From Paenibacillus thermotolerans (GTDB lineage Bacteria > Bacillota > Bacilli > Paenibacillales > YIM-B00363), in NCBI RefSeq assembly GCF_028745515.1, contig NZ_JAQZSG010000019.1, positions 38,269 to 102,268 on the forward strand: a DNA stretch of 64,000 nt. The letters run 5' to 3'. Both the position numbers and the translations under genes were made by a program. Positions 9,206-17,302 of this stretch are shown here, piece by piece. Numbering within the stretch: the stretch's first letter is position 1; every line of letters starts with the position of its first letter. The notes beneath the pieces are model-generated. The model worked only from the letters and a program-made list of their open reading frames with translations. It made no database searches and had not been told where the DNA came from.

Positions 9206-10165
9206 CTACCATAGGCTCGTTTCGCTTACGCGTTTGGAAATGAAGTTGACGATGACAAGCAGCACGAAATTGACGACGGAGTTGAACAGCCCCACGGCTG
9301 CCGAAAAGCTGTATTCCGCATCCAAAATGCCGCTGCGGTAAACGTAAGTTGCGATGATGTCCGAGCTTTGCAGATTGAGATTGTTCTGCATCAGAAACAC
9401 CTTTTCGAAGCCTACCGCCATGACGCTCCCCAAGTTCAGAATGAGAAGAATGATGATCGTCGGCATAATGCTCGGGATGTTGATATGCCAAATGCGCTGC
9501 AGTCTGTTTGCGCCGTCGACCCGCGCCGCTTCATGCAATTGATGGTCCACTCCGGCAAGCGCCGCCAAATAAATGATCGAGCTCCAGCCCATCGTCTGCC
9601 AAACGTCCGAAAACACATAGAGCGTCTTAAACCAGGAAGGCTCGGCCATGAAGTTGATCGGCTTGCCGCCGAATATTTCGATAAAGCGGTTGACGATGCC
9701 GTAACGGGGGTTCAAAAAAATCATAAGCATGCCGACAACGACGACGGTGGAAAGAAAATGCGGGGCGTACGTAACCGTTTGCACGAATTTTTTGAATCGC
9801 TCGCTCCGGGCTTCGTTCAGCATAAGCGCCAGCAGGATCGGAATCGGGAAGCCGACGGCCAAGCTGTACAGACCGATGCCCAGCGTGTTTTTGATCAACC
9901 GCCAGAAGAAGTAGCTGTTGAAAAACCGCTCGAAATGCTTCAATCCGACCCATTCGCTCCCCCATATTCCTTTCGTTGCGACAAAATCCTTGAATGCGAT
10001 TTGGATTCCGTACATCGGCACGTAATGGAATAAAATGAAGTACGCCGCTACCGGAGAGATCAACAAGTACAACTGCCAATTGCGCGTAACGAGCCGCCAA
10101 TTGATCCTGCCTTTACTCCTTGCACCCGCATTCGCGGACGGCCGTGCTGCCGGATGCATCGTCAA
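9206..10165 (-). CDS. Carbohydrate ABC transporter permease (LplB type)
   Basis: A permease of about 319 residues with six membrane segments and an EAA loop reading HEAARVDGANRLQRIWHINIP near residue 225. It pairs with the LplC-type permease. Start choice: the frame extends to an ATG at 10189 with no ribosome binding site, whereas GAGGTG lies six bases before an in-frame TTG at 10165, so the TTG is preferred. It is the first gene of the transporter unit, directly behind the regulated promoter at 10.3 kb. Confidence 0.9.
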   Translation of the reverse strand: MTMHPAARPSANAGARSKGRINWRLVTRNWQLYLLISPVAAYFILFHYVPMYGIQIAFKDFVATKGIWGSEWVGLKHFERFFNSYFFWRLIKNTLGIGLYSLAVGFPIPILLALMLNEARSERFKKFVQTVTYAPHFLSTVVVVGMLMIFLNPRYGIVNRFIEIFGGKPINFMAEPSWFKTLYVFSDVWQTMGWSSIIYLAALAGVDHQLHEAARVDGANRLQRIWHINIPSIMPTIIILLILNLGSVMAVGFEKVFLMQNNLNLQSSDIIATYVYRSGILDAEYSFSAAVGLFNSVVNFVLLVIVNFISKRVSETSLW

Positions 10166-10233
10166 AGCGCCCACCTCATCTTGTTTCATTTTTTTGAGCC
10201 AAAAACAGCATACCCGAAGCCAAAAACTCTGTA

Positions 10234-10266
10234 TTTGGCGTAAAATTGCATATATTTTGCGCCAAA
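10234..10266. promoter_or_regulatory. Long palindromic operator of the sugar transporter unit
   Basis: TTTGGCGTAAAAT and ATTTTGCGCCAAA form 13-base arms, with one mismatch, around 7 bases. It lies just downstream of the promoter at 10282-10311, where a bound LacI-type repressor would block transcription. The half site TTTGGCG recurs in the palindrome at 10329-10340. Confidence 0.65.
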
Positions 10267-10281
10267 CTTTTCATTTTCACA

Positions 10282-10311
10282 ATCATAATACCGCTTACAT
10301 TGTTGTGTCAA
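10282..10311 (-). promoter_or_regulatory. Vegetative promoter of the sugar transporter unit
   Basis: On the minus strand TTGACA (10306-10311) and TATGAT (10282-10287) are separated by 18 bases, close to the SigA consensus. It is framed by TTTGGCG palindromes on both sides. Confidence 0.7.
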
Positions 10312-10328
10312 CGATTTTGTTTTGTCGG

Positions 10329-10340
10329 TTTGGCGCCAAA
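10329..10340. promoter_or_regulatory. Second operator, perfect 12-bp palindrome TTTGGCGCCAAA
   Basis: TTTGGCGCCAAA with a central CG is a typical LacI-family site. It sits 17 bp upstream of the -35 hexamer. With the site at 10234-10266 it could support looping repression by the LacI protein encoded at 10.7-11.8 kb. Confidence 0.65.
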
Positions 10341-10360
10341 TTTCCGCCTTGGAAAGACGT

Positions 10361-10388
10361 AAAAAAAACGCCAGTCGGCGTTTTTTTT
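10361..10388. terminator. Bidirectional hairpin with A/T runs
   Basis: AAAAAAAACGCC and GGCGTTTTTTTT form a 12-pair stem around AGTC, with T-runs on either strand. It insulates the transporter promoter from the upstream LacI gene and repeat. Confidence 0.75.
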
Positions 10389-10403
10389 AGAGTGTTAGGC
10401 TAT

Positions 10404-10645
10404 CCTCCGGCATATCCCGCACCCGTTCCACTTTAGCGCGCGGGCTTCGCTCTAACGGACAGAGATGCAGCTATTCGGCGTTTTGAAGGGGGTTTGCAGT
10501 TTTAACGGACACCGCTGCAGTTATTGCCTCGAAAAAGCATGGATACGCCTCAAAATTCGTGGTTTACGGCCTGTAGTGTCCGTTAGCGGGATTACGGCGG
10601 GCAAATTGGCGGTATAACGTCTGTGGTGTCCGTTAGCACCGCGGG
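10404..10645 (+). repeat. TAACGGAC interspersed repeat, copy A
   Basis: The core at 10449-10645 starts GCTCTAACGGAC, contains two GCAG(T/C)TATT boxes and a second TAACGGACACC, and ends in two successive GTGTCCGTTAGC boxes. A 5' module at 10404-10440 (CCTCCGGCATATCCC onward) is shared with copy B. The copy lies between the LacI terminator and the transporter promoter and holds no convincing gene. Five copies occur in the window, all in this orientation. Confidence 0.85.
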
Positions 10646-10673
10646 GGTTAGCGAGGAACGGAAAAAACAAACA

Positions 10674-10695
10674 GCCTCGGCGATATCGCCGAGGC
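10674..10695 (-). terminator. Terminator of the LacI regulator gene
   Basis: A perfect 22-base palindrome with GCCTCGGCGAT arms, followed on the minus strand by GTTTGTTTTTT, 19 bp past the stop codon at 10714. Confidence 0.8.
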
Positions 10696-10713
10696 TTGCG
10701 TATAGGCTGGGGG

Positions 10714-11784
10714 CTACTGCGGGGTCCTCGTAAATTCCGAAGATTCCCGTACGATCAGCTTATAGGGCAGCAAAATTTTAGGCGGAAGAGCATACTGCCC
10801 CTCCAGAAGCTCGATGAGCGTTTTGGCCGCCGTTTCGCCGATTTCATATTTGGGCACTTGAATGGAAGTGAGCGGCGGCGACGTATACTGCGCCACCTCG
10901 ATATCGTCCATGCCGGCAAACGCGATATGCCCGGGAATCAAGCATTGTTTCTCATGGGCGGCACGCATGGCAGGGATCGCCAGCATGTCGCTTGCGCAAA
11001 ACATGGCCGTCGGACGTTCTTCGTCGGATTTGAGCCTCTCGAGCATATCCGCCATCACGCTGTAGCTGCGGTCTACGTTCCAGTTCGCGTTGAGAACCCA
11101 ATCGCGGTTTATTTCCAGACCGGCTTGCAGCATGGCGAATTTATACCCAAGAAACCGTTCCTCCGACTCCATCGTCATTCTGGAAAAATCCGTTCCTCCG
11201 ATAAACCCGATTTTCCGGTGCCCTTGCGCAATCAAATGCCGTACCGCCGTGCGGGCGGCCGAAACGCGGTCGCAATCGACGATCGGAATCGTAACGGTCT
11301 CGTCATTCATACTGACGCCCAGCAGCACGATGCCGGATTCGTTCAATAATTCGAACAGCGCTTTGTCGTACCATCCGATGGCAAGAATTCCTTGAACGCC
11401 GGTTTCCCGGAGGTAATCGCGCATTTTCGTTTCATCGTCAACTTCCTCAAGCGTGCGTACGAACTCCGCGGAGCTTCCCATGTCGGCCAACTTCTTGCGA
11501 AATCCGGACAGCAAGGACGAGAAAAAGGGATGATTGTCCAACAACGATTGTTTGGCGATGCAGCCGATTCGTTTGGATGATTTGGATGCCGGTTTTGAAG
11601 CCGAACGCTTCTGTTTTTTCTGCGATTCGTTCCACTCATAGCCGAGCCGGGTGGCCGCTTCTCGTATTTTACGCTGGGTTTCCGCATTTACGGGACGGGA
11701 CATATCGTTGCTGATCGCACGCGAAACCGTCGAAATCGAAACGCCTACATGCTCGGCGATCTGCTTCAACGTCGTCACATGCAT
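10714..11784 (-). CDS. LacI family transcriptional regulator (sugar transporter locus)
   Basis: A DNA-binding repressor or activator of 356 residues. The N-terminal LacI helix-turn-helix (LKQIAEHVGVSISTVSRAIS, residues 6-25) is followed by a hinge helix and a periplasmic-binding-like sensor domain (about 72-350) with the family phrases GHRKIGFIGG and TSIQVPKYEIG. Between the two lies an unusually basic, Lys/Ser-rich linker (QKKQKRSASKPASKSSKR). It is encoded upstream of the transporter genes in the same direction, and the two TTTGGCG palindromes flanking their promoter are its likely targets. The RBS is GGGAGG before the ATG. Confidence 0.9.
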   Translation of the reverse strand: MHVTTLKQIAEHVGVSISTVSRAISNDMSRPVNAETQRKIREAATRLGYEWNESQKKQKRSASKPASKSSKRIGCIAKQSLLDNHPFFSSLLSGFRKKLADMGSSAEFVRTLEEVDDETKMRDYLRETGVQGILAIGWYDKALFELLNESGIVLLGVSMNDETVTIPIVDCDRVSAARTAVRHLIAQGHRKIGFIGGTDFSRMTMESEERFLGYKFAMLQAGLEINRDWVLNANWNVDRSYSVMADMLERLKSDEERPTAMFCASDMLAIPAMRAAHEKQCLIPGHIAFAGMDDIEVAQYTSPPLTSIQVPKYEIGETAAKTLIELLEGQYALPPKILLPYKLIVRESSEFTRTPQ

Positions 11785-11953
11785 CCCTCCCTTCTAGGCA
11801 AATCTAGGACTAGCTATCTAATTCACTATCATAAGCCTGCATGTTTTTGGAGTCAATTGTATGTTACGGCACGTTCGCACTCCAAAAGGTATACAAAAAT
11901 TCGGAACATGGAAAACTATGCCAAACCAAAACCGCTCACGGGAGGAACCGATC

Positions 11954-12646
11954 ATGAGTTGGTATGAACTGGCCTTGCGTGCTTTCTTCGCGTTTCTATT
12001 TTTGTTGTTATGGGCGAAACTGCTGGGAAAGAAGCTCATTTCGCAAATGACTTTATTTGATTTCGTCGCCGGCGTAACGATCGGAACGATCGGCGGGAGC
12101 ATTATGTTTACGAAATCGATATCTGTAGCGGTAGGATTTATCGGGTTAAGCGTCTTTTGCGGTTTGGCGCTTCTTTCCGACGTACTTTCTTTAAAAAGCC
12201 TTCGAATGAGAAAATGGATCAATTCGGAGCCGGTATTGATCATACGGAACGGGCAAATTCTTGAAAGCGGCTTGTCGAAAACCCGCATGACGATGAATAG
12301 TTTATTGTTGCTGCTCCGAAAGAAGAATGTATTTTACGTCGATGAGGTTGAGCTCGCTTTCTTCGAGATTGACGGAAGCTTGTCGGTTCTTAAAAAAAGC
12401 GACGCCCAGCCTGTAACGAGGAAAGATTTGCAATTATTTACGCCGTCCAGAGGGATGCCGCGAACGGTCATTATCGACGGATCGGTATTACCCCATAACC
12501 TTATGGCGGCCCAAAAAGATATGGAATGGCTAAAACGGCAGCTTGACGCTCAAGGAATTTCTGACGTGAACGGCGTAGCCCTCGCGCAAGTGGACGAGCT
12601 TGGCCGGTTGTATATTGACGCAAGAAAGGATTCCGCCATGCATTAA
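11954..12646 (+). CDS. DUF421 (YetF/YdfS-like) membrane protein
   Basis: The protein has 230 residues. Three N-terminal membrane segments (about 4-75) precede two cytoplasmic domains of the DUF421 family, with KLLGKKLISQMTLFDFV and the phrase EPVLIIRNGQI. B. subtilis relatives (YetF, YdfS, YrbG) are spore or general membrane proteins; some are linked to the spore inner membrane. GGAGGA seven bases before the ATG at 11954 fixes the start. It is divergent from the LacI gene and convergent with the dehydrogenase gene 19 bp away, so it is a single-gene unit. Confidence 0.85.
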   Translation: MSWYELALRAFFAFLFLLLWAKLLGKKLISQMTLFDFVAGVTIGTIGGSIMFTKSISVAVGFIGLSVFCGLALLSDVLSLKSLRMRKWINSEPVLIIRNGQILESGLSKTRMTMNSLLLLLRKKNVFYVDEVELAFFEIDGSLSVLKKSDAQPVTRKDLQLFTPSRGMPRTVIIDGSVLPHNLMAAQKDMEWLKRQLDAQGISDVNGVALAQVDELGRLYIDARKDSAMH

Positions 12647-12665
12647 CACGACAGAATCCTATTTT

Positions 12666-13676
12666 TCAATACACAATGACGCCTTTGGACACGTTCAGCT
12701 GCGGGTATTTCTCCATCGCTTCCGGGATTTCCTCCAGCGAAAACCGATGGCTGACCAGCTCCTCGACCCGAACGGCCTTCCTCCGGATCAGCGCTATCAC
12801 TTCCTCATGCGTATATGGGTTAATGAACGAGCCCATCACTTTCAATTCCTTCGAGAAGATCGCGAACGGCGAAACGGAAATTTCCGTTTCCGGCGAAGCC
12901 ACGCCGAAAAGCAGCACCTGCCCGCCCTTCTTGGCCGCTTGCAGCGAAAGCTCCATCGAATCCTTCCGACCGACGCATTCGATGACGACGTCCGCTTTGC
13001 CCACCCATTCGCGAACGGCCTCCGAATCGCCCGGCCGGATGACGCGGTCGGCGCCGAGCTTTAGCAGACGTTCGTGCTTCTCGTCGACAGGTTCGCTGAC
13101 CGTAATGTTCGCCGGAGCCGCCTGCTTGACCAGCTGCAGGAACAGCTGCCCGATAAATCCGCCGCCTACGATCATTACCGTATGGATCGGGCGAATGTCC
13201 AGCTTCTTGAATCCGTGAAGCACGCAGCCCAGCGGTTCGACCAGAGCGCCTTCCACGTCGCTGACCTCTGCCGGCAGCAGATAGCAGTTCACGGCGGGTA
13301 CGCTGCAATACTCCCCCATGCCCCCGTCTCTCGTTACTCCTATCGCTTGCAGGCGATCGCACAGATTAGGCGTTCCGTTGCGGCAGTATTCGCAACCGCC
13401 GCAATACATGTTCGGATCGATCGACACGCGGTCTCCAGCCTGCAATTCCGTCACGGCGCCGCCGACCTCCACGACCTCTCCGGCAAGCTCGTGGCCGAGC
13501 ACAATCGGCGGTTCAACCTCGGCCGAGCCGGGATGACCGTGATAAATATGCTGATCCGTTCCGCAAATGCCGCACGCCTTCACCCGAACGCGAACCTCGT
13601 CCGGCCGGAGCTCGGGCGCATTCCGATCCGTAACCAGCTCGATTGCCCGCTTTCCCTTCAAAATCGCTGCCCGCAT
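12666..13676 (-). CDS. Zinc-dependent medium-chain alcohol dehydrogenase
   Basis: An NAD(P)-dependent polyol or sugar-alcohol dehydrogenase of 336 residues. The catalytic zinc site begins with CGICGTDQHIYHG (about 36-48) and GHE (about 61), the structural zinc site is CGGCEYCRNGTPNLC (about 93-107), and the Rossmann motif is GGGFIG (about 171). The class resembles galactitol- or sorbitol-type dehydrogenases; the substrate is not readable. AAGGAGG lies before the ATG. It is the last gene of the minus-strand unit with two DUF1861 proteins, 25 bp behind the nearer one, so the three probably act on one carbohydrate. Confidence 0.9.
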   Translation of the reverse strand: MRAAILKGKRAIELVTDRNAPELRPDEVRVRVKACGICGTDQHIYHGHPGSAEVEPPIVLGHELAGEVVEVGGAVTELQAGDRVSIDPNMYCGGCEYCRNGTPNLCDRLQAIGVTRDGGMGEYCSVPAVNCYLLPAEVSDVEGALVEPLGCVLHGFKKLDIRPIHTVMIVGGGFIGQLFLQLVKQAAPANITVSEPVDEKHERLLKLGADRVIRPGDSEAVREWVGKADVVIECVGRKDSMELSLQAAKKGGQVLLFGVASPETEISVSPFAIFSKELKVMGSFINPYTHEEVIALIRRKAVRVEELVSHRFSLEEIPEAMEKYPQLNVSKGVIVY

Positions 13677-13701
13677 CGTTACCTCCTCCTTATTCCCGAT
13701 T

Positions 13702-14637
13702 TTATAAGAACGGGTCGGGAATCGTAATCCGATGGGCTTCCGCGTCGCTGATCCCAGCGTAAAGATCAGCCGTACCGTCGGGCTGTCGGACGAGCCCTCC
13801 GCTGAATACGACGTCCTCCAAATCCGGACGTTTGGCCGCGCCGGGCAAAAAATCGCTTCGCTGCGCGATCAGCCGAATCGGCGTAAAGCTTTCGCTGCTC
13901 GGGTCAAATAGGAAAGCCATCGGATAATAATGTCTGCCTCCGTCGGCATCAAAAGAAGCGATATGACCGAGCACGCCCACTCGCCCGTCTTCCAGCAGGT
14001 GCAGCTCGTTCGCTCCACCCCATTCGTCGTCGATAAATTGTCCCTCCAGCAAAGGCGCCCGCTCGATCGCTTCGATGGAAAGCGCATCAAGGGACGGAAT
14101 GCGAGTATAGCCGATTTTGCCCCGGCCGCCCTTCTCTCCTTGCGGACGGGTGAATATGCCGATGCTCCCGTCTTTGAGCTCTACGAGCCGCAAATCCTTC
14201 ATTCCGTCGGGCCCTTTAAAGAGCGGCCGCAGCGCCGCAATACTAGAGCCCTTGTAAAACATCGTTCTCCACATCAAGCCGTGCGGATTGGTCGGGTGCG
14301 GGAACGTTTGAACGCCGCCCAGCACCAAATCGCCGCCGATTCGAGTAAAGAACGGGTCCTGCAGATCGAAGGTCGGAGCTCCTTCCCTTGGCGACCAAAC
14401 GCCGTCTGCGCCTTTCACAAAGAAGACGACGGTCGAGCTTTCGCTGTCTCTCGATTCCACGCGCCCGGCAATGACCTTCTGCCCTTCGTCCTCAAACGGA
14501 GCGGTAATATTGTATACGTCGCGGTCTCCGACGCCTGCGAACATGATCCGTTCCGGGCGGGAAGGCTTGACGCCTCGGTTTACATAAAGCTCCAACAGCT
14601 CTTTACACGTTTGCGCTTTGCCTTGCATTTTTACCAT
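13702..14637 (-). CDS. DUF1861 (MTP-1 type) beta-propeller protein, copy 1
   Basis: A cytoplasmic protein of 311 residues that matches the DUF1861 family, a five-bladed propeller fold related to GH43/GH130-type glycoside-active proteins. Blade-like repeats each contain Asp-rich turns: DLQDPFFTRI, GMKDLRLVELKDGSIGIFTRP, DDEWGGANELH and EDVVFSGGL. The last two recur in the neighbouring paralogue, which supports a shared active site. No signal peptide is present. GGAGGAA precedes the ATG at 14637. The activity is unproven; a phosphorylase or hydrolase role on an imported glycoside is inference. Confidence 0.8.
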   Translation of the reverse strand: MVKMQGKAQTCKELLELYVNRGVKPSRPERIMFAGVGDRDVYNITAPFEDEGQKVIAGRVESRDSESSTVVFFVKGADGVWSPREGAPTFDLQDPFFTRIGGDLVLGGVQTFPHPTNPHGLMWRTMFYKGSSIAALRPLFKGPDGMKDLRLVELKDGSIGIFTRPQGEKGGRGKIGYTRIPSLDALSIEAIERAPLLEGQFIDDEWGGANELHLLEDGRVGVLGHIASFDADGGRHYYPMAFLFDPSSESFTPIRLIAQRSDFLPGAAKRPDLEDVVFSGGLVRQPDGTADLYAGISDAEAHRITIPDPFL

Positions 14638-14677
14638 GTGTAGATTCCTCCATTCAACCGGTTAGATGGCTGCCTAT

Positions 14678-15640
14678 TTAGCGCGATACGATGTTTCCAT
14701 AGCCTTCGAACGGATAATCGATGGCGATTCTTCCCGTTTCGCAATCTCCGATCCCGCTGTATAATTCCGCCTTTCCGTCGTCTCTCATCACAATGCCCGC
14801 AGTAAACGCGCAATCCACCAAATCGGGCTTTTTGGCCGGTCCATCAGGATAGCATGGGCGCGTTCCGATAATCTTGACGTCCTTCGCCTCATGCTGCTCA
14901 GGATCGAATACGAACGAAAAATTCATATAGCACAAAATTTCTTGTCCGCCATCATCCGTTTCCTTATAAGATTTATGGCCGATCACGCCGATCAATCCGC
15001 TGTCAAGCAGATAGGCCTGATTGCAGCCGCCCCATTCGTCATTGTCGAAAAGTCCGGGTATGTAGGGGGCATTTTCAATGACTTCAGCAGTCAAGTCGTC
15101 CAGATGATCGATAATCGCAAAGCCTACGATCGACTCGCTCCCGTACGCTTTCCGCACTTCTTCGTTCCTCGGCCGGGAAAATACGCCGATCCGTCCGTCC
15201 GCCAGCTCGACAAGCCGAATATCTTTCATATAATCGGGGCCTGTCGTAAAATAATACATATTGTGGATATCTGTCCCTCTATAGAAATATCCGTAAAATG
15301 TGTCCAGCTTGCCCTGCTTGTATCTAACGTGCGTGCCGCCAAGCACCAAGGTGTCCCCGATGATTTGAATATAAGGATCTTCAAGCTGATAGATCATAGA
15401 ATCTGGCACCAGCGTCCATTCGTCCTTGCCTGTATTTTCAAACAGCCGTACCCAAGAGCGCGCCCATTCGTCGCGGTGCTCAACGCGTCCGAACATGTAT
15501 GTTTTGCCCTTCCATTCAAAGGGGATCGACGGGTTGTACACGTCAAATCCTTCAACGCCATAGTAGGTAAGCTTTGTGCTCTCATAGATCCGCTTCGTGT
15601 TCTCAAAAAGCTTTCTTTGCTCTACCAATTTTGTCGTCAT
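14678..15640 (-). CDS. DUF1861 (MTP-1 type) beta-propeller protein, copy 2
   Basis: The protein has 320 residues and is a paralogue of the next gene 40 bp downstream. Matching blocks are QLEDPYIQIIGDTLVLGG, MKDIRLVELADGRIGVFSRP, NDEWGGCNQAYLL and LVDCAFTAGIV, in the same order and spacing. There is no signal peptide. AAAGGAG precedes the ATG and lies inside a TTGTAAA/TTTACAA inverted repeat, so a bound regulator could also affect this site. It is the first gene of the unit and divergent from a LacI-type regulator. The function is unknown beyond fold-level similarity to glycoside-active propellers. Confidence 0.8.
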   Translation of the reverse strand: MTTKLVEQRKLFENTKRIYESTKLTYYGVEGFDVYNPSIPFEWKGKTYMFGRVEHRDEWARSWVRLFENTGKDEWTLVPDSMIYQLEDPYIQIIGDTLVLGGTHVRYKQGKLDTFYGYFYRGTDIHNMYYFTTGPDYMKDIRLVELADGRIGVFSRPRNEEVRKAYGSESIVGFAIIDHLDDLTAEVIENAPYIPGLFDNDEWGGCNQAYLLDSGLIGVIGHKSYKETDDGGQEILCYMNFSFVFDPEQHEAKDVKIIGTRPCYPDGPAKKPDLVDCAFTAGIVMRDDGKAELYSGIGDCETGRIAIDYPFEGYGNIVSR

Positions 15641-15655
15641 CGTTATTACTCCTTT

Positions 15656-15678
15656 TGTAAACTAAGTAACTTTACAAT
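15656..15678. promoter_or_regulatory. Inverted repeat upstream of the DUF1861 unit
   Basis: TTGTAAA and TTTACAA flank nine bases immediately before the first DUF1861 start codon. TTACAAA half sites recur on the regulator side of the intergenic region, so it is a candidate operator of the divergent LacI-type protein. Confidence 0.5.
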
Positions 15679-15830
15679 TTATTAACCAAAATAACTTAAC
15701 GCCATTCTAAATGATTCACATTTCATTTACAAGATAAATTTACAACCGTCGAAAACCTTGATATATCGCCGTTTAACGTATAAAATCAATTACAGGGAAT
15801 AAATTTTACATGATGAATCTGCACACAAAA

Positions 15831-15868
15831 GTTAAGTTACAAAAGAAGAAAATAGTTAACTTACAAAA
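15831..15868. promoter_or_regulatory. Tandem operator-like boxes upstream of the second LacI gene
   Basis: GTTAAGTTACAAAA (15831-15844) and GTTAACTTACAAAA (15855-15868) are near-identical and spaced 24 bp start to start. They lie just before the regulator start at 15898 and suggest autoregulation. The rest of the 15641-15897 gap is AT-rich promoter DNA. Confidence 0.5.
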
Positions 15869-15897
15869 ATAAAATGTAAATACACGGAGAGAAAGTA

Positions 15898-16920
15898 ATG
15901 AATACGAAATCTGTTACAATGCAAGCGATCGCGGATCATCTTGGAATTACGAAAGTGTCCGTTTCGAAAGCTCTTAACAATCAACCGGGCGTCAGCGAAG
16001 AATTGAAACAGCGTATTTTGGAAGTGTCCGCCCAAATGGGGTATTCAAAAAGAGGAAGCCAGAAACAAGCGAAGGAAGACGTAAAATTGGCCTTCTTGAT
16101 TTCAAAGCGCTTTTTTTTGGAGAGCGATAACTTTTATACTCAAATCTATTACTATTTAAGCAAGGAATGCGCTCAAAAAAACGTAAACTTAAGCTTGTAC
16201 ATCGTCAACTCCAAAGATGAGGACAACCTGGTGCTGCCCTTCTCGTACGGGGCGCTGGACGGCGTGTTTATCGCGGGCGAGTTTAAAAATTCGTTTATTG
16301 AAGCCATCGTAAATCTGAATATTCCCGTTGTGGCGATCGACTTCTACAATCATCACATCCAAGCGGATTGCATTATTACCGACAACTTTTACGCAAGCTA
16401 CTTAGCCACCCTTCATTTGATCGACAAAGGCCACAAAAATATCGGGTTCGTTGGCGACCCGAATTATACGTCCAGTGTTCTGGATCGATTTTACGGATAT
16501 TTAAAGGCAATCCGGGGCAACGGGCTGGAGTTTCGGGAGGAGTGGAATATCGTGAACAACGATTCTTCCGGAGCTTACATTATGGATTATGCGCTGCCCG
16601 ACAAACTTCCGTCGGCCTTTATTTGCCATTGCGATATGGCGGCGTGGCATCTGATGCAGCGGTTCAAGACGCTCGGAATTTCCGTGCCGGATCAGGTGTC
16701 CCTTGTGAGCTTCGACAACACGGAGCTAAGCCGCAATTGCACGCCGCCTCTGACAACCATAGATATCAGCAAACGCGAATTCGCCCAAAAGTCGTTCCAG
16801 CAAATGCTGTGGAGGCTGAATAACATGACCGGCGAACCGCAGCGCATTTATATACACACGAAATTAATTGAAAGAAACTCGGTAGTTACTTTACAGCATC
16901 GCGCGGCGAAGCATGCTTAA
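15898..16920 (+). CDS. LacI family transcriptional regulator (DUF1861 locus)
   Basis: The protein has 340 residues. The helix-turn-helix is at residues 8-30 (MQAIADHLGITKVSVSKALN). The sensor domain (about 60-335) has GHKNIGFVGDPNYTSS and TTIDISKREFAQKSFQQML, as in sugar-sensing LacI proteins of Paenibacillus. It is divergent from the DUF1861-DUF1861-dehydrogenase unit, with repeated TTACAAA boxes between, so local control is likely. GGAGAGAAAGTA precedes the ATG. The ligand is unknown. Confidence 0.9.
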   Translation: MNTKSVTMQAIADHLGITKVSVSKALNNQPGVSEELKQRILEVSAQMGYSKRGSQKQAKEDVKLAFLISKRFFLESDNFYTQIYYYLSKECAQKNVNLSLYIVNSKDEDNLVLPFSYGALDGVFIAGEFKNSFIEAIVNLNIPVVAIDFYNHHIQADCIITDNFYASYLATLHLIDKGHKNIGFVGDPNYTSSVLDRFYGYLKAIRGNGLEFREEWNIVNNDSSGAYIMDYALPDKLPSAFICHCDMAAWHLMQRFKTLGISVPDQVSLVSFDNTELSRNCTPPLTTIDISKREFAQKSFQQMLWRLNNMTGEPQRIYIHTKLIERNSVVTLQHRAAKHA

Positions 16921-16981
16921 GCTTGCCCGAAGCGCAGCAGAAGAGTCCGCCGAAAAAACCGTTAACACTGCAAAAGCCGCG

Positions 16982-17302
16982 CCTCCGGCATATCCCACAC
17001 ACGCTCCATTTTAGCGCCGCTTTTCGATCGGCACACATGCCGCGTCCTGCACGATCCGGTAAGCAACAGGGTGCTCGTAGTCAGTCGCGGCCATTGGCGG
17101 ATCGCTCTAACGGTCAGGGATGCAGTTATTCGGCGTTTTGAATAGAGTTTGCAGTTTTAACGGACACCACTGCAGTTATTCCCTCGAAAAAGCAGGGGTA
17201 TGCGCCCAAAATCGAGGTTTAGCGTCTGTGGTGTCCGTTAGCGGTTTGGCGGTGGGCAAAAACGGCAATATAGCGTCCGTGTTGTCCGTTAGCTCCGCAG
17301 AG
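16982..17302 (+). repeat. TAACGGAC interspersed repeat, copy B
   Basis: The core at 17104-17302 has the same block order as copy A. The 5' module (16982-17020, CCTCCGGCATATCCCACAC) is separated from the core by about 80 bases that copy A lacks. Its right end overlaps the 3' end of the sigma/solute-binding fusion gene, whose TAA stop lies in the GCTAACGGAC terminus read on the minus strand. The 16921-17288 gap holds no other feature. Confidence 0.85.
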
